NCBI GenBank assembly: GCA_024734555.1 | Contig: JANPWX010020040.1 | Coordinates: 610,161 to 674,160 of the forward strand | DNA: 64,000 bases | Origin: Trochalopteron elliotii | Taxonomy: Eukaryota > Chordata > Aves > Passeriformes > Leiothrichidae | Direction of reading: 5' to 3' | Shown here: one piece after another, positions 25,829 through 38,775 of the stretch | Position numbering within the stretch: position 1 is the first letter of the stretch | Layout of the letters: each line of letters opens with the position of its first letter | The notes under the pieces: model-generated | Databases searched by the model: none | Seen by the model: the letters and a program-made list of their open reading frames with translations, nothing else | What the model was told of the DNA's origin: nothing | Program-made: the position numbers and the translations under genes

Positions 25829-28739
25829 CAGGAAGAAATTACAGTCAGATTAAGGCGGTGGAAGTCCTGCACAAGACTTGAGTCTACCCAAGATATATCA
25901 GCATTTTAAAAAATCATCTTCAACAATCTTCCCTTTCACACCTCCTGTCATCTTGAAAGGTGCATTTAAATTTTCAGGCATAGCTTGTGCTATGTCTGTC
26001 TAATTTACTTCCTTCCATACACAGACATATAGACACAAACATATCACTTGGGTGTTTTTTATGCTTAGAGAAAACAAACCAGTGTAAGCTGTAATAGAAC
26101 TGCTAATGAGCTGATGCTATCTACCAACCTATTTAAAATTCTGTTCTCTTTCTGTTTTGCATTTGGCGAGGTTGTAATTTTAATTTTTAAGTGCAGTCTT
26201 ATTTCTTCTCCTTAGTTTTCAGCTTTCCCACATTACTGTGCACAGTCCACACACCCACACAGGCACACAAATCACAGCACCCTGACTGGAAGGAATCATT
26301 TATGCTTCAGTGCTCTGTCTTAAGTTGCTTCCATTTGTTGGTACCTGGTATACGTTTATATTTCAGGGGATGGAGATTATAATGCCATTCAGAAACATAG
26401 GGATGGTCTGGAGAAAAGGAAAAACAAGATATTTCCTGTAGTTTATAGTGTAAGGATATATTATGTGGAGGAGGACAATGTGAAGGGGATAGGTGACATA
26501 ATACCTCTATTTCAAATTGTGTATATATATTTTTAAAAAACAGTCAGTATGAAAGTGTTTGACACTAGTGAACTATGTCATAACCTGAACATTGAATTTA
26601 TCACTATTTTGGTTTAATATTCTTAGTTACATCTAAAAGATGTAATTTTCTGAAAAAAAATTAATCAAAGCTATGTTCCTACTATTTATTCCATTTGATA
26701 ATGTCTTAAAAACATAAAAAAAAGTTACGAAGAATTATAGAGGGTGTTAGGATCTTCACAATATAATACTTAATAAACCAGATTGAATCAGTTAATCTGT
26801 TCCAATGGCAATCTCATCCATTTTTTGAATTATTATTCACTGCACTTGCTTTCCTATTGCTTTAACTAATCTAGTTTAAAATGTCTGAACAATGAAACAT
26901 CTGCTTGAGAATATCCCAGCATTCCCTGGGAGAATCATACAAGCCAACCGAATATCTCCACAGCATATTTTTTAGCTGATCATTTGCTCCTACGTGTCCT
27001 ACGTCATTACCATACTCCTTTATCTACCTTAATTGTTTATTGCCCTTATTTGGCAAAAAAAATTGTTCTTCAATAGTATGGTTAAGTATTTTCTGCAAAG
27101 CCATCCTTGTGATTTTGAATTGCATAATTTTTTAAAAAACTTTCGGAAGTTTATGTTTTCTAAAAAAAAATCAAAAAAATGCTACTAAAAAAATTTCAGA
27201 AACTTTCCTCACACTCATATACAAAGAATGGTTTTCCAGTCTTTAGTAAAAAATCAAGCTAAATCAACTGACCCTGAGACAGGATTTATTGTGATCATTT
27301 TGAAACAGCTCTAATTATGGATGTACTTTCATGAGAGGCAAATACAAATGTGAGATCATTTCAGCACATTGGACCAGTCTGTGGCTGATGTCAGTATTCA
27401 AGAATCACATGGAAAAACAGCTCATAATTGCTAAAAAACTTATACTTTGGTAGTGGATTCATCTTTAAGTTATAGGTTCTCTCTGTAGAGCACCAAGAGG
27501 TAGATGCCACAAAGAGGGAAAGAACATGCTCTGTTTGTGTATGGTTTTATCTGTATCACCTCTTTAAACTGTATGGATAGGTGATGAATAGAGAGGATTA
27601 TAATCAGAATTTCATGCAAACCTCTAGATAACATAATGGTAACTGTAAGGCAGAGAAGATGAGAATGTCAGTTTTGGAGGGGAAAAAACACATGAGTGAT
27701 GGTACTCAAGCTATAGTAACCTCCATGCCTCCTTAAGGAAAAGACTTGGTTTTTGAAGGCGACAGATGAAGATGGAAAAAAGCCCATCTTGTCATAATGA
27801 TCTTAATGGTTAAATATTCTCTTAAGATGTCAAATTGTTTGCTTTAATTCTTTCCTCAAATAGTGAAGCCACTCTGCACACAAGTAGTCCCCTTAACCAG
27901 TGTCCCTCACACAAAGTTTCTTCAAAACATGGGGCTTGGGAGTTTTAACAACACAATAATCTAGTTAGGGAACGACAGCCTCACTTCTACCCTAAAATGT
28001 AGGTGCAGCATCACATACTTTGGCTCCTGAGCAGGTAATTTGTTTTGGACAGAAAAGATGAGTAGAGTTCAGATACTGAAGGCCGTATTCAGAGTCAGGA
28101 TCTTAACTGCTGATTGACTCAAGGACCACTTGATTCTGTAAAAAGTCTTAGAAAAATAGAAATAACTAAACTTCTTTCTGACTAATGAAGTGATAGAACA
28201 GAAAAGGGAATTCTCTTGTGCATGAGGTAAGGTTTTTATTGCTTTTACTGCTCTTTTTTAGCAGAAATGCGTGCAAACAGATGTAAAGGTTTACCTCCAA
28301 ACTAGATTTCTCAACTTCTGTTACCATCAAGAAAACTCAAAGGTTTTATTGTTAAAAGAGAGGTGTCTAATTCATTCAGTAAAATCTAGATAATTGCTTC
28401 TGACTTCCAAATTCCAGTCCAGAGCAAGTGTACTTATTTTGCAGTCCAGCCATACCCATATGGATGTTTCATTCTCTCTTATAATTTCAAATGACAGTAG
28501 ATGGTTCACTTCAGTCAGTTGAAGTAAATTCTTTTCTTATAAGCATGATAAAGCCTACAGAGCTATTCAGCTTATGAAGTTTAGATGCGAATTTTAGGAC
28601 TAAGTATGTAGTTTTTTGGACATCAACATCTGTGGACTACTATGTAAACATAAACATATCCACTCTATGTAGACAACTCGACCCTAATGTTTTCCTTGTA
28701 TATACTTGTATATACTTTATCCAGTGTACCTATACTTGT

Positions 28740-29005
28740 CTTGCACTACAGGACCCGGAAGAAACAAGCACAAAACTTGAAATGCCCAACCAGTGTTGAG
28801 CAGAGGGGAAGGATCACCTTCCTTAACCTTCTGGCAATATTCTTGGTAGTACAGCCCAGGAAGCTGTTGGCCTTCTTCACTACAAAACCAGACTATCTCA
28901 TCAATTTCTTGTCCACCAAAAACCCCCCCAGTTCCTTCCCTGCCAATGATGTTTTCCAGACAATCAGTCCCTGGCTCATCTTGGTACCTGGAGTTATTTT
29001 TCTCT
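28740..29005 (-). mobile_element. CR1 fragment, ORF2 C-terminal region
   Basis: On the plus strand the text CCAGTGTTGAGCAGAGGGGA, then CAGCCCAGGAAGCTGTTGGC, CTTCTTCACTACAA and TTGTCCACCAAAAACC follows the reverse complement of the CR1 ORF2 3' region closely. The element lies on the minus strand, lacks both ends and is broken by substitutions. The overlapping plus-strand frames of 106 and 113 codons are antisense to it and not genes. Confidence 0.88.
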
Positions 29006-32000
29006 AACGCTTTATATTTTCTTTTGTTGAAGAACTTTTGCTGTCTCTTTAGGTCTTCTTATTCTGGAAATATTTTTTTATCTGGACTTCAAGGTTACTA
29101 TCTTCCCAGCTTGAATACCTCTGTGAATATTCTACACTTCATCAGGCTTATTCACAAGAACAAATTCTCTCACTGCATGTGTCCAGAAAGGCATCAGTCT
29201 GACAGGGTTTTTACCTTTTTCTTACTTCATAGAAGGAATATCTCTTCCATAAGTCCTTTGAAGAATCAAATCTCTCAAAGTGTTTAATTACAGTTAGAAA
29301 GTGCCAACTTTACAGCAGTATAATGACTGAGAGGATCACTCAAATTATGGCCAACCTTTCTGAAATTTCTTCTTCACTCTTCCCGGGAAAGCACTCCAGG
29401 TGTTCTCATTTCAGAACCCTGCATTCCACAGGAGGCCTGATGGGGAAAATCTGGGTGATCCAGCATCAAGTTACAGAGAATTTCACCCTATATAAACTTT
29501 AGCCTTCTCATTCATTCAAAAACTATTGCATAACGATGTATCTGTTCTCAATTATGCAAGTCCTCATTGATTATTTCCTTATGATAATCGACAGAGGCAG
29601 TAGGTAGCCTCCTAAAGCCTTTCCTGCCCATTTTATTCCTGCATTCCCTCTCACCTTCAGCTTCTGCCTCTGCACATGCTTGTCCCCTCTGCCTTGTCTC
29701 TCTTTCCTTGTGTCCTCTCAAGGCATCAGAGCCCAGAAAGTCTGAGATTTACAATGCATGATACCTGCTCCACAGCGATGTCAATTTAATTTGAACCAAT
29801 CTGACAACCCTGATACTAACAGAGGACTGGAGACCACAACGATAGTACAACTTGAGTCTCTTGTTAAGTTTCTTGCACTTGCTATTGCTTCCCTCTGTAA
29901 TTGCCCTAGATCAAGAGACCTATTGTAAATGTGTTAAGATTTGCTGACAACGCAAGGCTGGGAAGACACAGGAACTCAGGCTTAAGAGGCAAGGAAAATT
30001 CAACAAGATTTGCTGGGCTCTGGGCTGTTACGTGGCAAATGAAATTTGGTATTGACAAACACACATTAATTTAATTGGTCAAAGGAAATGTGGGACTAAG
30101 AGAGCAAAACTGCTGAGTAGGAAAAGGAAGAGTTCAAAGTGACTTCGATATAATGTTCATTTCAGAGCCGACACCAAAATATCTGCTCAAGTGCAGAGAA
30201 AGTCTTTGAATGTTGAATTGCTCTTTATCTGACATAGAGTTCTACATATTCCCTGTTTCTGAAGTATTTCACGGGTAAAGCTGTTGCCTAGATTGGAAGC
30301 TGAGGGCTCATCACTCAGTCTTATAAAAGCTCACTGACTGTCTGTGATAAGTGGCTTAGATCACTTGCAACCTAAACACCAATGCTATTTGTGGGACCTT
30401 TGTTTATCAAATCAACATCTGCAATGGTAGTTAACAATTAGATACTTTACTGAAAACAAAATATTCAGTCGGTTTTTTTGACAGAGTAAACCCCATATTT
30501 TTGATTGTACTATTATCTGAAAGGGTTGTGTGTGTCCCTTTGAGGTGGATTACCTAAGAACTAGTTTATCACAAATAAGTAAGGATATGATTCATCTTCT
30601 CTAACTTCAGTTGTCTAAAATTTAGAGGCCTAAGTCTGATTTCATTACCTGAGAATTCTTTCAGGACAATCCAGAATAGAGAGAAACAGATATTTCCAAA
30701 GATTGATTTATATTAATCTGGGTTTGATATATATCTTAAAGTGAGCCAATCACTCTGGTAAGGATTTATTGATCAGTTCATCTATGCTAGGACAAATGAT
30801 CCCCACCTAGTGATCCAAACTGTTCCATCAAAAACATAGCTTTTTAATTGTTTGTTTTTACATCCTCCTCTTTCTTCTCTTCCAGCCTTCATTCACAGCA
30901 AATTGCCATTTTTCTTCTAATATGTATGTGTCAGGTGAATTTCAGTGCCATGAATCCCATGGATTGAAAACATGAAGCCATGAACATCACTTAAAAGATA
31001 AGAAAAATGACCTTTTTTGCTACTCTGGGCTGCAATTCATAAAAATACATGACTATCACTGCCTTTTTGAACTCTCTCACTTTTCTTGCCATGTTGAAAT
31101 CTTCAAATTCCTGACAATACTCTGCTACAGTATCACAAGTCCTGTCCTGTAGCTGTTCTTTACTTATTTCCTAGTTCAGTGCTCACTGCAACAATTTTCT
31201 CATGCTCACATGGGGAGGCTGAGCTCAGTCTGTTTTGCTGAGGGCTTGTGTGTTTACTGCAGTATTTTAGACTTGCTTGCAGTGGTGGTCATGCTCTCCT
31301 TTACATGTATGTCTGCAGCACTGTTCTTGAGATTCACATGTTTCTTCATTTTCCTTAGAGTCCTTGAACCAGGGCATGAATTTAAAATGAAAAGGAGATG
31401 ATTAATTTAGTCTGAATACAGCACAGCTATATGAAAAACTGTAGAAAAACAAAAAAATAAATTGTTATCCTTGAGGCTGTGGGTGAAATTTCTCCATGCA
31501 GGGGAGATTTTTGTTCTTTAAAACCAGATTAGTGACTGCATTTGGGTCATCATTAATTTATGACTATGAAAGTCCACTCCTATTACTTAGTCCTGTTGTC
31601 ATGGTCAGATTGCAGCTCTACATTTAGGATTCTATGGTACACAGGCTCAGTCTCCAGATCATGCTCATCACTTATGATGACTTGATTTCCATTTAGAATG
31701 AGCTGAGAGGTCAGCCAAATAGGCAAACTCAGGCACAGGAATTGATCCAGATGCTGAGTAGCTGGGTGCAAGCTCTTCCTTCTGTTGGAAGAATGGATTT
31801 GACTGATGAGAGCTGAGTTAGATTGCAGACCAAGATCAAGCCCAAGACTATCATCACTGTTGAGTGAGAATAGTGGAACCTTGGGCCTCTCCCCACTGAC
31901 AATAATGTCATAGCTTTAACCCTTTTGCACTTTAGACTGTTTCTATAAAGCATGGACAATGACAGCTTGATGTGACCTGACAAATATTCTATCATATGAA

Positions 32001-33725
32001 TAAGGCATCCCATAAGGAAGAAGTTAACAATGAAAAAGTAGAGGAAAGTGTTCCCCTTTCCTCTTCCTCACTACTAACTCGAAATTTCTTTGTCATGGTA
32101 GCGCTTACTTCAGGCCTCAATGTAAGGCCAGGGTCTTGAGTGTGCAAAATAAAGTTCTGCCTACTTCAGGGAGAAGTTAAAGGTCGGGGGGGGGTGCGAA
32201 ATAACTGTAGTTTTAATAAGCAGGAAGCATTCATTTTTCACTAATGGTCGTTTTTCCTAAAAACACCAGCAACTTATCAAGGCTGCAGACTCTCATTTTC
32301 TTAGTGTTTTAGAAGAGAATGATGAAGTTAACGAGGGAAGCGACAAAATTTACTTCTACATGCCTCCAGAAGTTAGATTCAGGACTTCTGGGTTCATATA
32401 ATTTGATGGTAAATTTGTTATCTGTTTGAGGACTCTAGTCCTAACTCTAGTAGGTTTTGTTAACCCTATCAGCATAGATAAGGTAAATAACTGAAATTCC
32501 AACATTAAGTTAAATATTACAAGGATTTTCACTACTGCATAGTAGCTTTTCTGTGACATTATCAAATACATTTTATAAAGTAAACCTCAAAATTTGTATT
32601 CACTCCAAATCCATTAATGAGTGCTTTTGCTCCTCTTCAAAATTTCATCAATTTTGCTTTCAGAATAAACAGCAACAACAGGGGTAAGAGTTTAGGTAGG
32701 ACAGGACATGAACTCCTTGGAAGATGTTAGCAAGCTGTGAAAATCAACTTTTTGGCCTGGAGTAGGAGTTTACTTTCCTAATTCTCATTTTATATCACGG
32801 AGGGAGGTGAGACAGCATTTGCCCCAGAACAGAAGAAGATAATTTATCAGATGGATTCCTACTGACTCTTCAAACAGCTTATTGTGACCTTTGGTTATTA
32901 AACCTTTTGACTGTTAGTTAATTTCAGCAGTGGGGAGGCTATTAGCTGACCGGCTAGATTCCCTGCCCAGCATCTGCTAACCAATGACCTGTGATCTGGG
33001 CAATAAAACTGAAATTACATCTGGACAATAAATATATTTTGGCTTCTAACACAATGAGAGGTGCCATTCTACCTCAATTTATTGATTTTTTAAACTTATA
33101 CCAGAAGACATGTTGCTGTGTCTTAATGAAATAACCCGATTTTGGCCTTTATTCATCCATGAAATATATTTTTACATAAGTGTTGATACCAAGAATTTTT
33201 AGTGGTCTTGGGGACAGAAGAGAGGGAGATGGGAAGAAATAAATACCAGTAGCAACAGAACTTACAAGCCAAAAGAATAAAAATTATGGTTTCTATCTTG
33301 TTACAAAAAGAGAAAAAAACCCCTTAGTTTTGGAAACAGCATGTGTGAAACAGCAGACATCACAGTGTTTATGCCCTTAATGGAGGCATGTGAGTTAGAA
33401 AGAAGGTGCAATTTTGTCAACAGGAGGAACTCAAGTGATATGTTTAATACTGAATGTTCTTTAGCAGTAGAACTGGAAATGATTCTTGTAAACTGTAAGA
33501 AATTCATAAACTGCAATATGTCTTCTAGCAATGCTGGCAACTAACAGAAAGGAGAACGGCCAGTGAAATATGGCCACTCCCCAGACTCTGGATCAGTAAC
33601 AGGACATCTTGTAGTAGGAGTTCTTTAAGTGCTTACTCATCAGTGTGACATGTTCATAGGTCTGCAATGAGAGATGAGACATTTAAAGAAACCTGCAGGA
33701 CCTTAGTGATTCAAATGCTTTTGGA
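29006..33725. other. AT-rich unique sequence, no gene seen
   Basis: No gene or RNA is supported. It contains a G9 run at 32186-32194 and a possible LTR-like patch at 32920-33060. Reverse-strand frames near 31583-32013 (62 and 94 codons) have no recognisable domain. Confidence 0.6.
32920..33060 (+). mobile_element. Possible LTR-like patch (weak)
   Basis: Within 140 bases there is a CCAAT word (near 32981), two AATAAA signals (near 33003 and 33028) and a less AT-rich upstream part. That is LTR-like, but I see no TATA box, no clear TG/CA ends and no target-site duplication, and I cannot match it to a family. Confidence 0.2.
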
Positions 33726-34027
33726 ATCCATGGAATCATAGAATCATTTATTTTGGAAAAGCCCTCTAAGAACATCAAGTCCAGCCATTAACACAGCACT
33801 GCCAAGTCCACCATGAAACCATGTCTGTAAGCACCACAACTGTACATCTTTCAAATATTTTCAGGGCTGGTGACTCAACCACTTCCCTACATTGAGTCAC
33901 ACTGTTCTAATGCTTGACAACCACCTTAGCCGAAAACCTTTTCCTGTTATCCAGTCAAAACCTCGCCTGGCACAACTTGAGGCCATTTCCTCTCGTTCTA
34001 TCATTTGTACTTAGGAGAAGAGACCAA
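33726..34027 (-). mobile_element. CR1 fragment with 3' end
   Basis: The plus strand shows the reverse complement of the CR1 3' end: CATGGAATCATAGAATCATT, then AACATCAAGTCCAGCCATTA, CACAGCACTGCCAAGTCCAC, CATTTTCAGGGCTGGTGACTC-type text, and TTGAGGCCATTTCCTCTCG. The element reads on the minus strand with its tail at 33726. It is 5'-truncated and decayed, with no coding capacity. Confidence 0.93.
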
Positions 34028-34324
34028 TATTTAGAGAACAGAAAAGGAGATAGCCTTCAGTTCAGCAAGTTTGTGGTTAAATACAGAGATAATGTACTTA
34101 ATTTTCGTTATAGAAACTGTATTTCAATACATGTGGTGAAATTCCAACAGTCTAATAACATTTGTGATAGGTATGGGCACTGTAGTCTGAGCTTTTTGCA
34201 ACTCTTCACTCTTAAGATTTTAAGGAACTGGGAAGAAAACACACAGGAAACCAGGCCAAAAGAAACTAAATCAAAATAAACCAAATGGAAATGAATTAAC
34301 TCAAAAGAAACCAAAACTAATCAA

Positions 34325-34378
34325 GGAAAAAGAAAAAGAAAAAGAAAAAGAAAAAGAAAAAGAAAAAGAAAAAGAGGA
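34325..34378. repeat. (GAAAAA)n hexanucleotide repeat
   Basis: About eight GAAAAA units follow a longer A-rich stretch with AAACCAAA words from about 34250. One strand is pure purine. Confidence 0.95.
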
Positions 34379-35579
34379 AAAAATGTTTTGCTGTTTTTCT
34401 CTATGAACTTTATGATTCAGATATGACAGTATACTGTTTTAAAGTCAAGATCTCAGTTAAAAGTGGCAGGCTCTTAAGTGGAATAAGCGTTTACTTAGTT
34501 TCAACATTTCAGAGAAATGCTCCAGACCTTGCTTTATAGTGCTTTTCTGTTAACGTGCACAGCCATAGATCTTCCACTGGGACCTTCTTGTGTTACATTT
34601 AAACTGTGATTGTTCAACTGGTTTCATTACAGCTGACACCTGTCTATGACAGCAGGATGAAACTGCAACCTAAATTCAACCCATGCAAGTTTAAGCTTTT
34701 AAAGTCATGATCTCAAGTAAAAGCCCAATCAACTAAAACTCCTTCAAGCCATGGTGATGGAAGCTTGGGTGCTCAACCAGTTCAATCAACCTAACATCCC
34801 TGTAATGCAGTGAGAGAGATTTGTTTCTCTATAAAGAAAGCTAAGATTGCTGACACCTGTGATTAAAGACTTTCAAGTAGGCAGATGTAGTCTTAAGTAA
34901 GGGTACATGATTTGGTCTCCAGTATAAACTAAAAGAAAGCCCTCAAATCTAGGAGTTATATTTTATTTATTTAATTTCCCATGGATAAAATTTTCCCTTC
35001 ACATTCTCTCTGTGCTTTATAGTTTGCAGACTTTCCCCTAAGTTCAAGGTTGATGATGTAATTGTGACTAAAGGAAATGCAGCATTTGGCTTCTCTTTAG
35101 AGGCTTTTTTGGTAACACAACACGTTACATTTCTTGCTTGTCATTACATCCTGCCAGCTTTGTGGCACCACTTTTTTTTTTCTTATCCCTTCAGTTTTAC
35201 TAGTATGCATTATTCATTGGAAAGGAAAAAAAAAAGAGAGAAAAAAGAAAAAAGAGAGAGAAGAATAATTTGCATTTCCTGATTGGAAGCCAGGGATTAT
35301 TCATCATTGCCCTGTACATCTCTTATAAAGATGATAAATGAATGTATATTAACTGAACCCTAAAACAAAATAATGTATTTTTCTAAAAGTTTTGCAGAGC
35401 TGCATTTCCATTGTAATTAGTTTACTTTTTTTAACCAAGTGCTGTTAAAGCACCATCAAAATGAAAGCTGAGTTCTGAATTGTTTAGAGGAGGTGGGAGA
35501 AAGTAATGGACTGTTCAGTGGGTTTTTCCTTTCTCTTTCAGGACTACTGAAAATAATTCAAATTGGGGTCTAGCTTTAG

Positions 35580-35580
<1 letters not shown>
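34379..35580. other. AT-rich unique sequence, no gene seen
   Basis: No gene, RNA or transposon is recognised. An A/G-rich patch (35221-35266) yields a short Lys/Arg/Glu-rich frame with no significance. Confidence 0.6.
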
Positions 35581-35612
<32 letters not shown>

Positions 35613-35613
35613 G

Positions 35614-35676
<63 letters not shown>

Positions 35677-35679
35677 GTA

Positions 35680-35721
<42 letters not shown>
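35581..35721. repeat. Three-phase microsatellite (ATAATG)n(ATA)n(GTA)n
   Basis: A 141-bp block changes unit twice without a break: hexamer ATAATG (about 35584-35640), trimer ATA (about 35641-35676), and trimer GTA (about 35680-35720). Each step is a one-base change of the previous unit, which fits stepwise point mutation followed by slippage. The Ile/Tyr-repeat reverse frame is only its translation. Confidence 0.97.
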
Positions 35722-37258
35722 AAAAAAGCAAACACAAAAATTTAAAACTCAAAATACAAAAAACAAACCAAAGGCAAGAAAATCAACAAAATCAAAATCT
35801 CTCTTCAAGGAAATCACTCTGGAACAAGCAAATAACCACAGTGGCAAGAAACTTGTTACAAGGGTATTTTTGCCTCATAAGAGGCTTAATAATCATTTAT
35901 ACTCCCCCAAACAGAAATAAGGAAGAGATTGTTTTTTTCATCATTTTTTGCTCTCTTGATTTATTGAGCTTGTCAAAGTTTAAACAAGGCACTTGGCCTC
36001 CAGCACAGACTTGAACCCACAGTGTTGTTCCCAGCCATTCCCTCTCTGTGCCTCTCCCACCATTGTGTAGAGCTGAATTTGGCTCTAAGCTAGGCAAGAC
36101 ATTATCCCATATGAGACATGATCTTTCAGTGAAGTAAAAGACCTTTGTAGTGGTAAAATTGTAATAAGGAGATAACTGGACCACGTCAAGCCTGTGGAGG
36201 GGGAGGGGGTGGGTGGGGGGCTGGAAATTGTTGTGCATAAATGTTTTGAAGAGTAAGGCTGGTTAATTTTTTTTGTAAAAAAAATGTTTCCCACTTAAAA
36301 AAAAACTCTAACTGTTCTCATTTTCAGCAGACCACAACTAAAAAGATCAAAGAAACTAATAAAACCAGGGCCACTGAAATCACTGTAATTAACATTTTTA
36401 GGAAGTACTCTCTTTTGCTGTCTTTATATTCCCTTTTTTTGTTTCTGAATCTTCCCACTCTTTCCTTTTGTTTTTCTGAACCATTTTTAAATTAAAAAAA
36501 AAAAAAACAGAAGGTAAATAACACCTAGTTTTTAGATGTCTTTTTTTTTTTCCAAAAATTAAAAAGTTTTTAATTAAAAAAAAGCAAGAACTGGAGTTTT
36601 CATTATAATTATTTATCAGTCTGGACAGAGTCTGAATTACATGTTCTCAGATCATGATGGCAGACTGCTGTTGCTTGTTTTTCTTAACCAACAACAATTA
36701 TGTGCTTGAAATGAAGAATTGTTGAGAACTTTCAGCAGCACTGACAGAATTTTGTTGTTTTCATTGTTCTGCAAAGTAAGGAAATAGGACTCAAAGTCTG
36801 GGTTCCCAGCACCCAGAGGGAAAAATCTCTGGTGCTATAAACAGTTCCCTGGAGAAACTCAGCTCAGTGCTTTCAAAAAGCAGGACATTTTCAGACTATT
36901 ATTTCCATTAAACACCAAATTAACTGCCTGTAAACTTGTTCAGTTATTTGTTTTTACTGGCCTGTAAAAGCATAAAACATAAATACATAAATAAATATTT
37001 ATAATGCATGGATAACAGTGCTAACACATGCCATAAGCCATGCCAAGAAAAAGGAAATAAATCAAGGTTCTTGGCTGAGGGATGCCACTTGGTTTGATTT
37101 GTAATAAACAACTTCACTTATCATTATACGTGTCTTATCCCTATATATTATTTTTTATTAGAATTTTACTCAGCCTTTTTCATCGTGCTAGCCACTCTTC
37201 AAAGACCAATCACAATTTTTAGAGACTTGACTCATGTCATTCAAGTTTAGGCACTTAA
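35722..37258. other. AT-rich sequence, no gene seen
   Basis: No gene is supported. Its main feature is a G-rich motif at 36199-36220. Several A and T runs lie at 36290-36305 and 36495-36585. The reverse frames of 113 and 69 codons have no recognisable domain. Confidence 0.6.
36199..36220 (+). other. Canonical G-quadruplex motif, 1-nt loops
   Basis: Four G tracts of 5, 5, 3 and 6 bases are separated by the single bases A, T and T. This fits the G3+N1-7 quadruplex rule with the shortest loops, a class known to be very stable in vitro. It lies in an otherwise AT-rich stretch. Any role is unknown. Confidence 0.85.
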
Positions 37259-37263
37259 CTGAA

Positions 37264-37919
37264 TGTCCTGGTTTAAGGTAAATTTGGGAGAAAACCTCTG
37301 AAAGGGATCCCTCAGGAAAGAAAACCCAAATGGCCCCTCCCCCATCTGGTCCTGGAAAAAGTTTCCTTAGAGAAAGTGGAAAAAACTGTTTATTCAACAA
37401 AGCAACATGTTCACAAGCACAAAAAATGCATAATATTTCACAATAAAACCTCTCTCTGCTCTGAAGAGAAATGGCAAAATTGAGAAAGTCCTTGCCATGG
37501 GTGTAGCTCAGCTCTCCCAGTCTCTTGTCAGTCACAGTCCCTCTGGCTCTGGAAAATGCCATCCTGGGCCCCAGTGGGCTGCAGGTGTGAGATCTAGGTG
37601 TTTTCTGGGTTTTCAGTCCAGGACAGGTTTAAACAGTTCCAAGGAAAATGGAGAAAAAAGTAATCCAGGGAACCTCTCTGCCTCAGCTAGCTAAAACTAA
37701 CTAAAAGCGCAGGAGATCTCTTTCCCACTGTCTCTCTGTGCTGCAGACAACACAGTTGAGGAGTGGAACGTGGAGGAGTGAGAGCAGTTTCTGAAAACAA
37801 ACTCGGCACTTCTCTTTCTCCCTCTTTGCTCTCTGAACCAGTCTTAAAGGTACAGAACACAATATCCAACATAAGTAGAACAATTGGGGGTACAATCATC
37901 ATAAAGTCACTCTAGGGCA
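37264..37919 (-). mobile_element. Nearly complete solo LTR of a passerine-type endogenous retrovirus
   Basis: The 656-bp block begins TGTCCTGG and ends GGGCA on the plus strand. It is flanked by CTGAA (37259-37263) and TTGAA (37920-37924), a 5-bp target-site duplication with one mismatch. I read it on the minus strand, where it begins TGCCCTAGAGTGACTTTATG and has an AATAAA signal (plus-strand 37389-37394) near its end; this text resembles an LTR family I recall from songbird genomes. No internal retroviral sequence adjoins it, as expected after recombination between two LTRs. The 124-codon minus-strand frame here is LTR sequence and not a gene. Confidence 0.78.
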
Positions 37920-38733
37920 TTGAAGTACCCTAATAAAGCTTTCTCTGTGATCATTGCAGTCATTTAAAAAGCCAGAGGGAAAGCCCAGATGCATATAAAC
38001 CTCAGTCACATCTGGAATTAAAATCTTACCATGTTTTCCAAGATGGGTGAGAGCTTATTCTTCTACCTTGTGTGTGATGAGTGTTTCATGTTCAAAGTAA
38101 TTTTTACAAAATTAGTATTTTCTAAGAACATGAATGAAATTTTATAACTATAGCCTCTTATTTGCATCAGTCTAGACCTTCCTGAAAAAAGACTTCTAGA
38201 TGCTTGAATCTTTCATTTCTCCAGCAACCCTTTTGTAGACTGCCCTTCCAACTCTAAAGACTTCTGTGTCAGAAATTGCAGTCACTTTCCTGCTACTGAA
38301 ACAACTCACCAAGAGACATACAGAATAACATTCCATGCTGCTCTTCCAGGGCAACAAGCTAGCCTGCAATAGGAAAGGAATGTCAGCTTGAGGAATGTTA
38401 GACTTTGCCATTTGGAGGAAAGTCTCTGGAGAATGACTAAGGGCACTCTGTGGGCTAACATTTGCCAAGCTATGGTTCACAGTAATGCACAAAGGATAGC
38501 ATTTACTAAACCAGTAACTCCTCCACTCTTGGGTTCCTTTCACATCCTCTCTCTTCTCTTCTTAATTCCCTAGAGCTCAGTTTGGAGAACACAACTTTCC
38601 TAATATCAGTAGTCAAGGAGTGGGCAAGGCACTGGAATGCATTTCTTCTTCTCTCAAGCTTTCAGCAAGGAAAGCCTGGTTCCAGGCCTGGATTGTGATC
38701 AGCATGGCTAAAATTCACTGTAGTTGAGCATTT

Positions 38734-38775
38734 GTAATGTTTTTAAGAAGTGCAGTAATGTTTTTAAGACGTGAA
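38734..38775. repeat. 21-bp tandem repeat, two copies
   Basis: Units at 38734-38754 and 38755-38775 share GTAATGTTTTTAAGA and differ at two positions, so the duplication is older than the exact ones at 7225 and 19642. Confidence 0.9.

Larger units (their letters stand above)
20792..28739. other. AT-rich sequence, no gene seen
   Basis: No supported gene. It includes a CR1 tail remnant (21195-21241), an 11-bp stem hairpin (21624-21650), a G/T-rich tract (23163-23240), a T-rich pyrimidine block (23934-24126) and a 25-bp perfect palindrome (25804-25828). The 112-codon frame at 24330-24668 shows no recognisable domain. Confidence 0.6.

Noticed and set aside
28687..29287. Plus-strand frames of 106 and 113 codons with hydrophobic stretches
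   Set aside because: The first is antisense to a CR1 ORF2 fragment; the second begins in it and continues into AT-rich unique sequence.
32161..32200. G9 run near 32186 as a quadruplex
   Set aside because: A single G tract does not provide four separate runs; it is only a homopolymer.
37188..37562. 124-codon minus-strand frame
   Set aside because: It lies inside the solo LTR, with no domain or homologue recognised.
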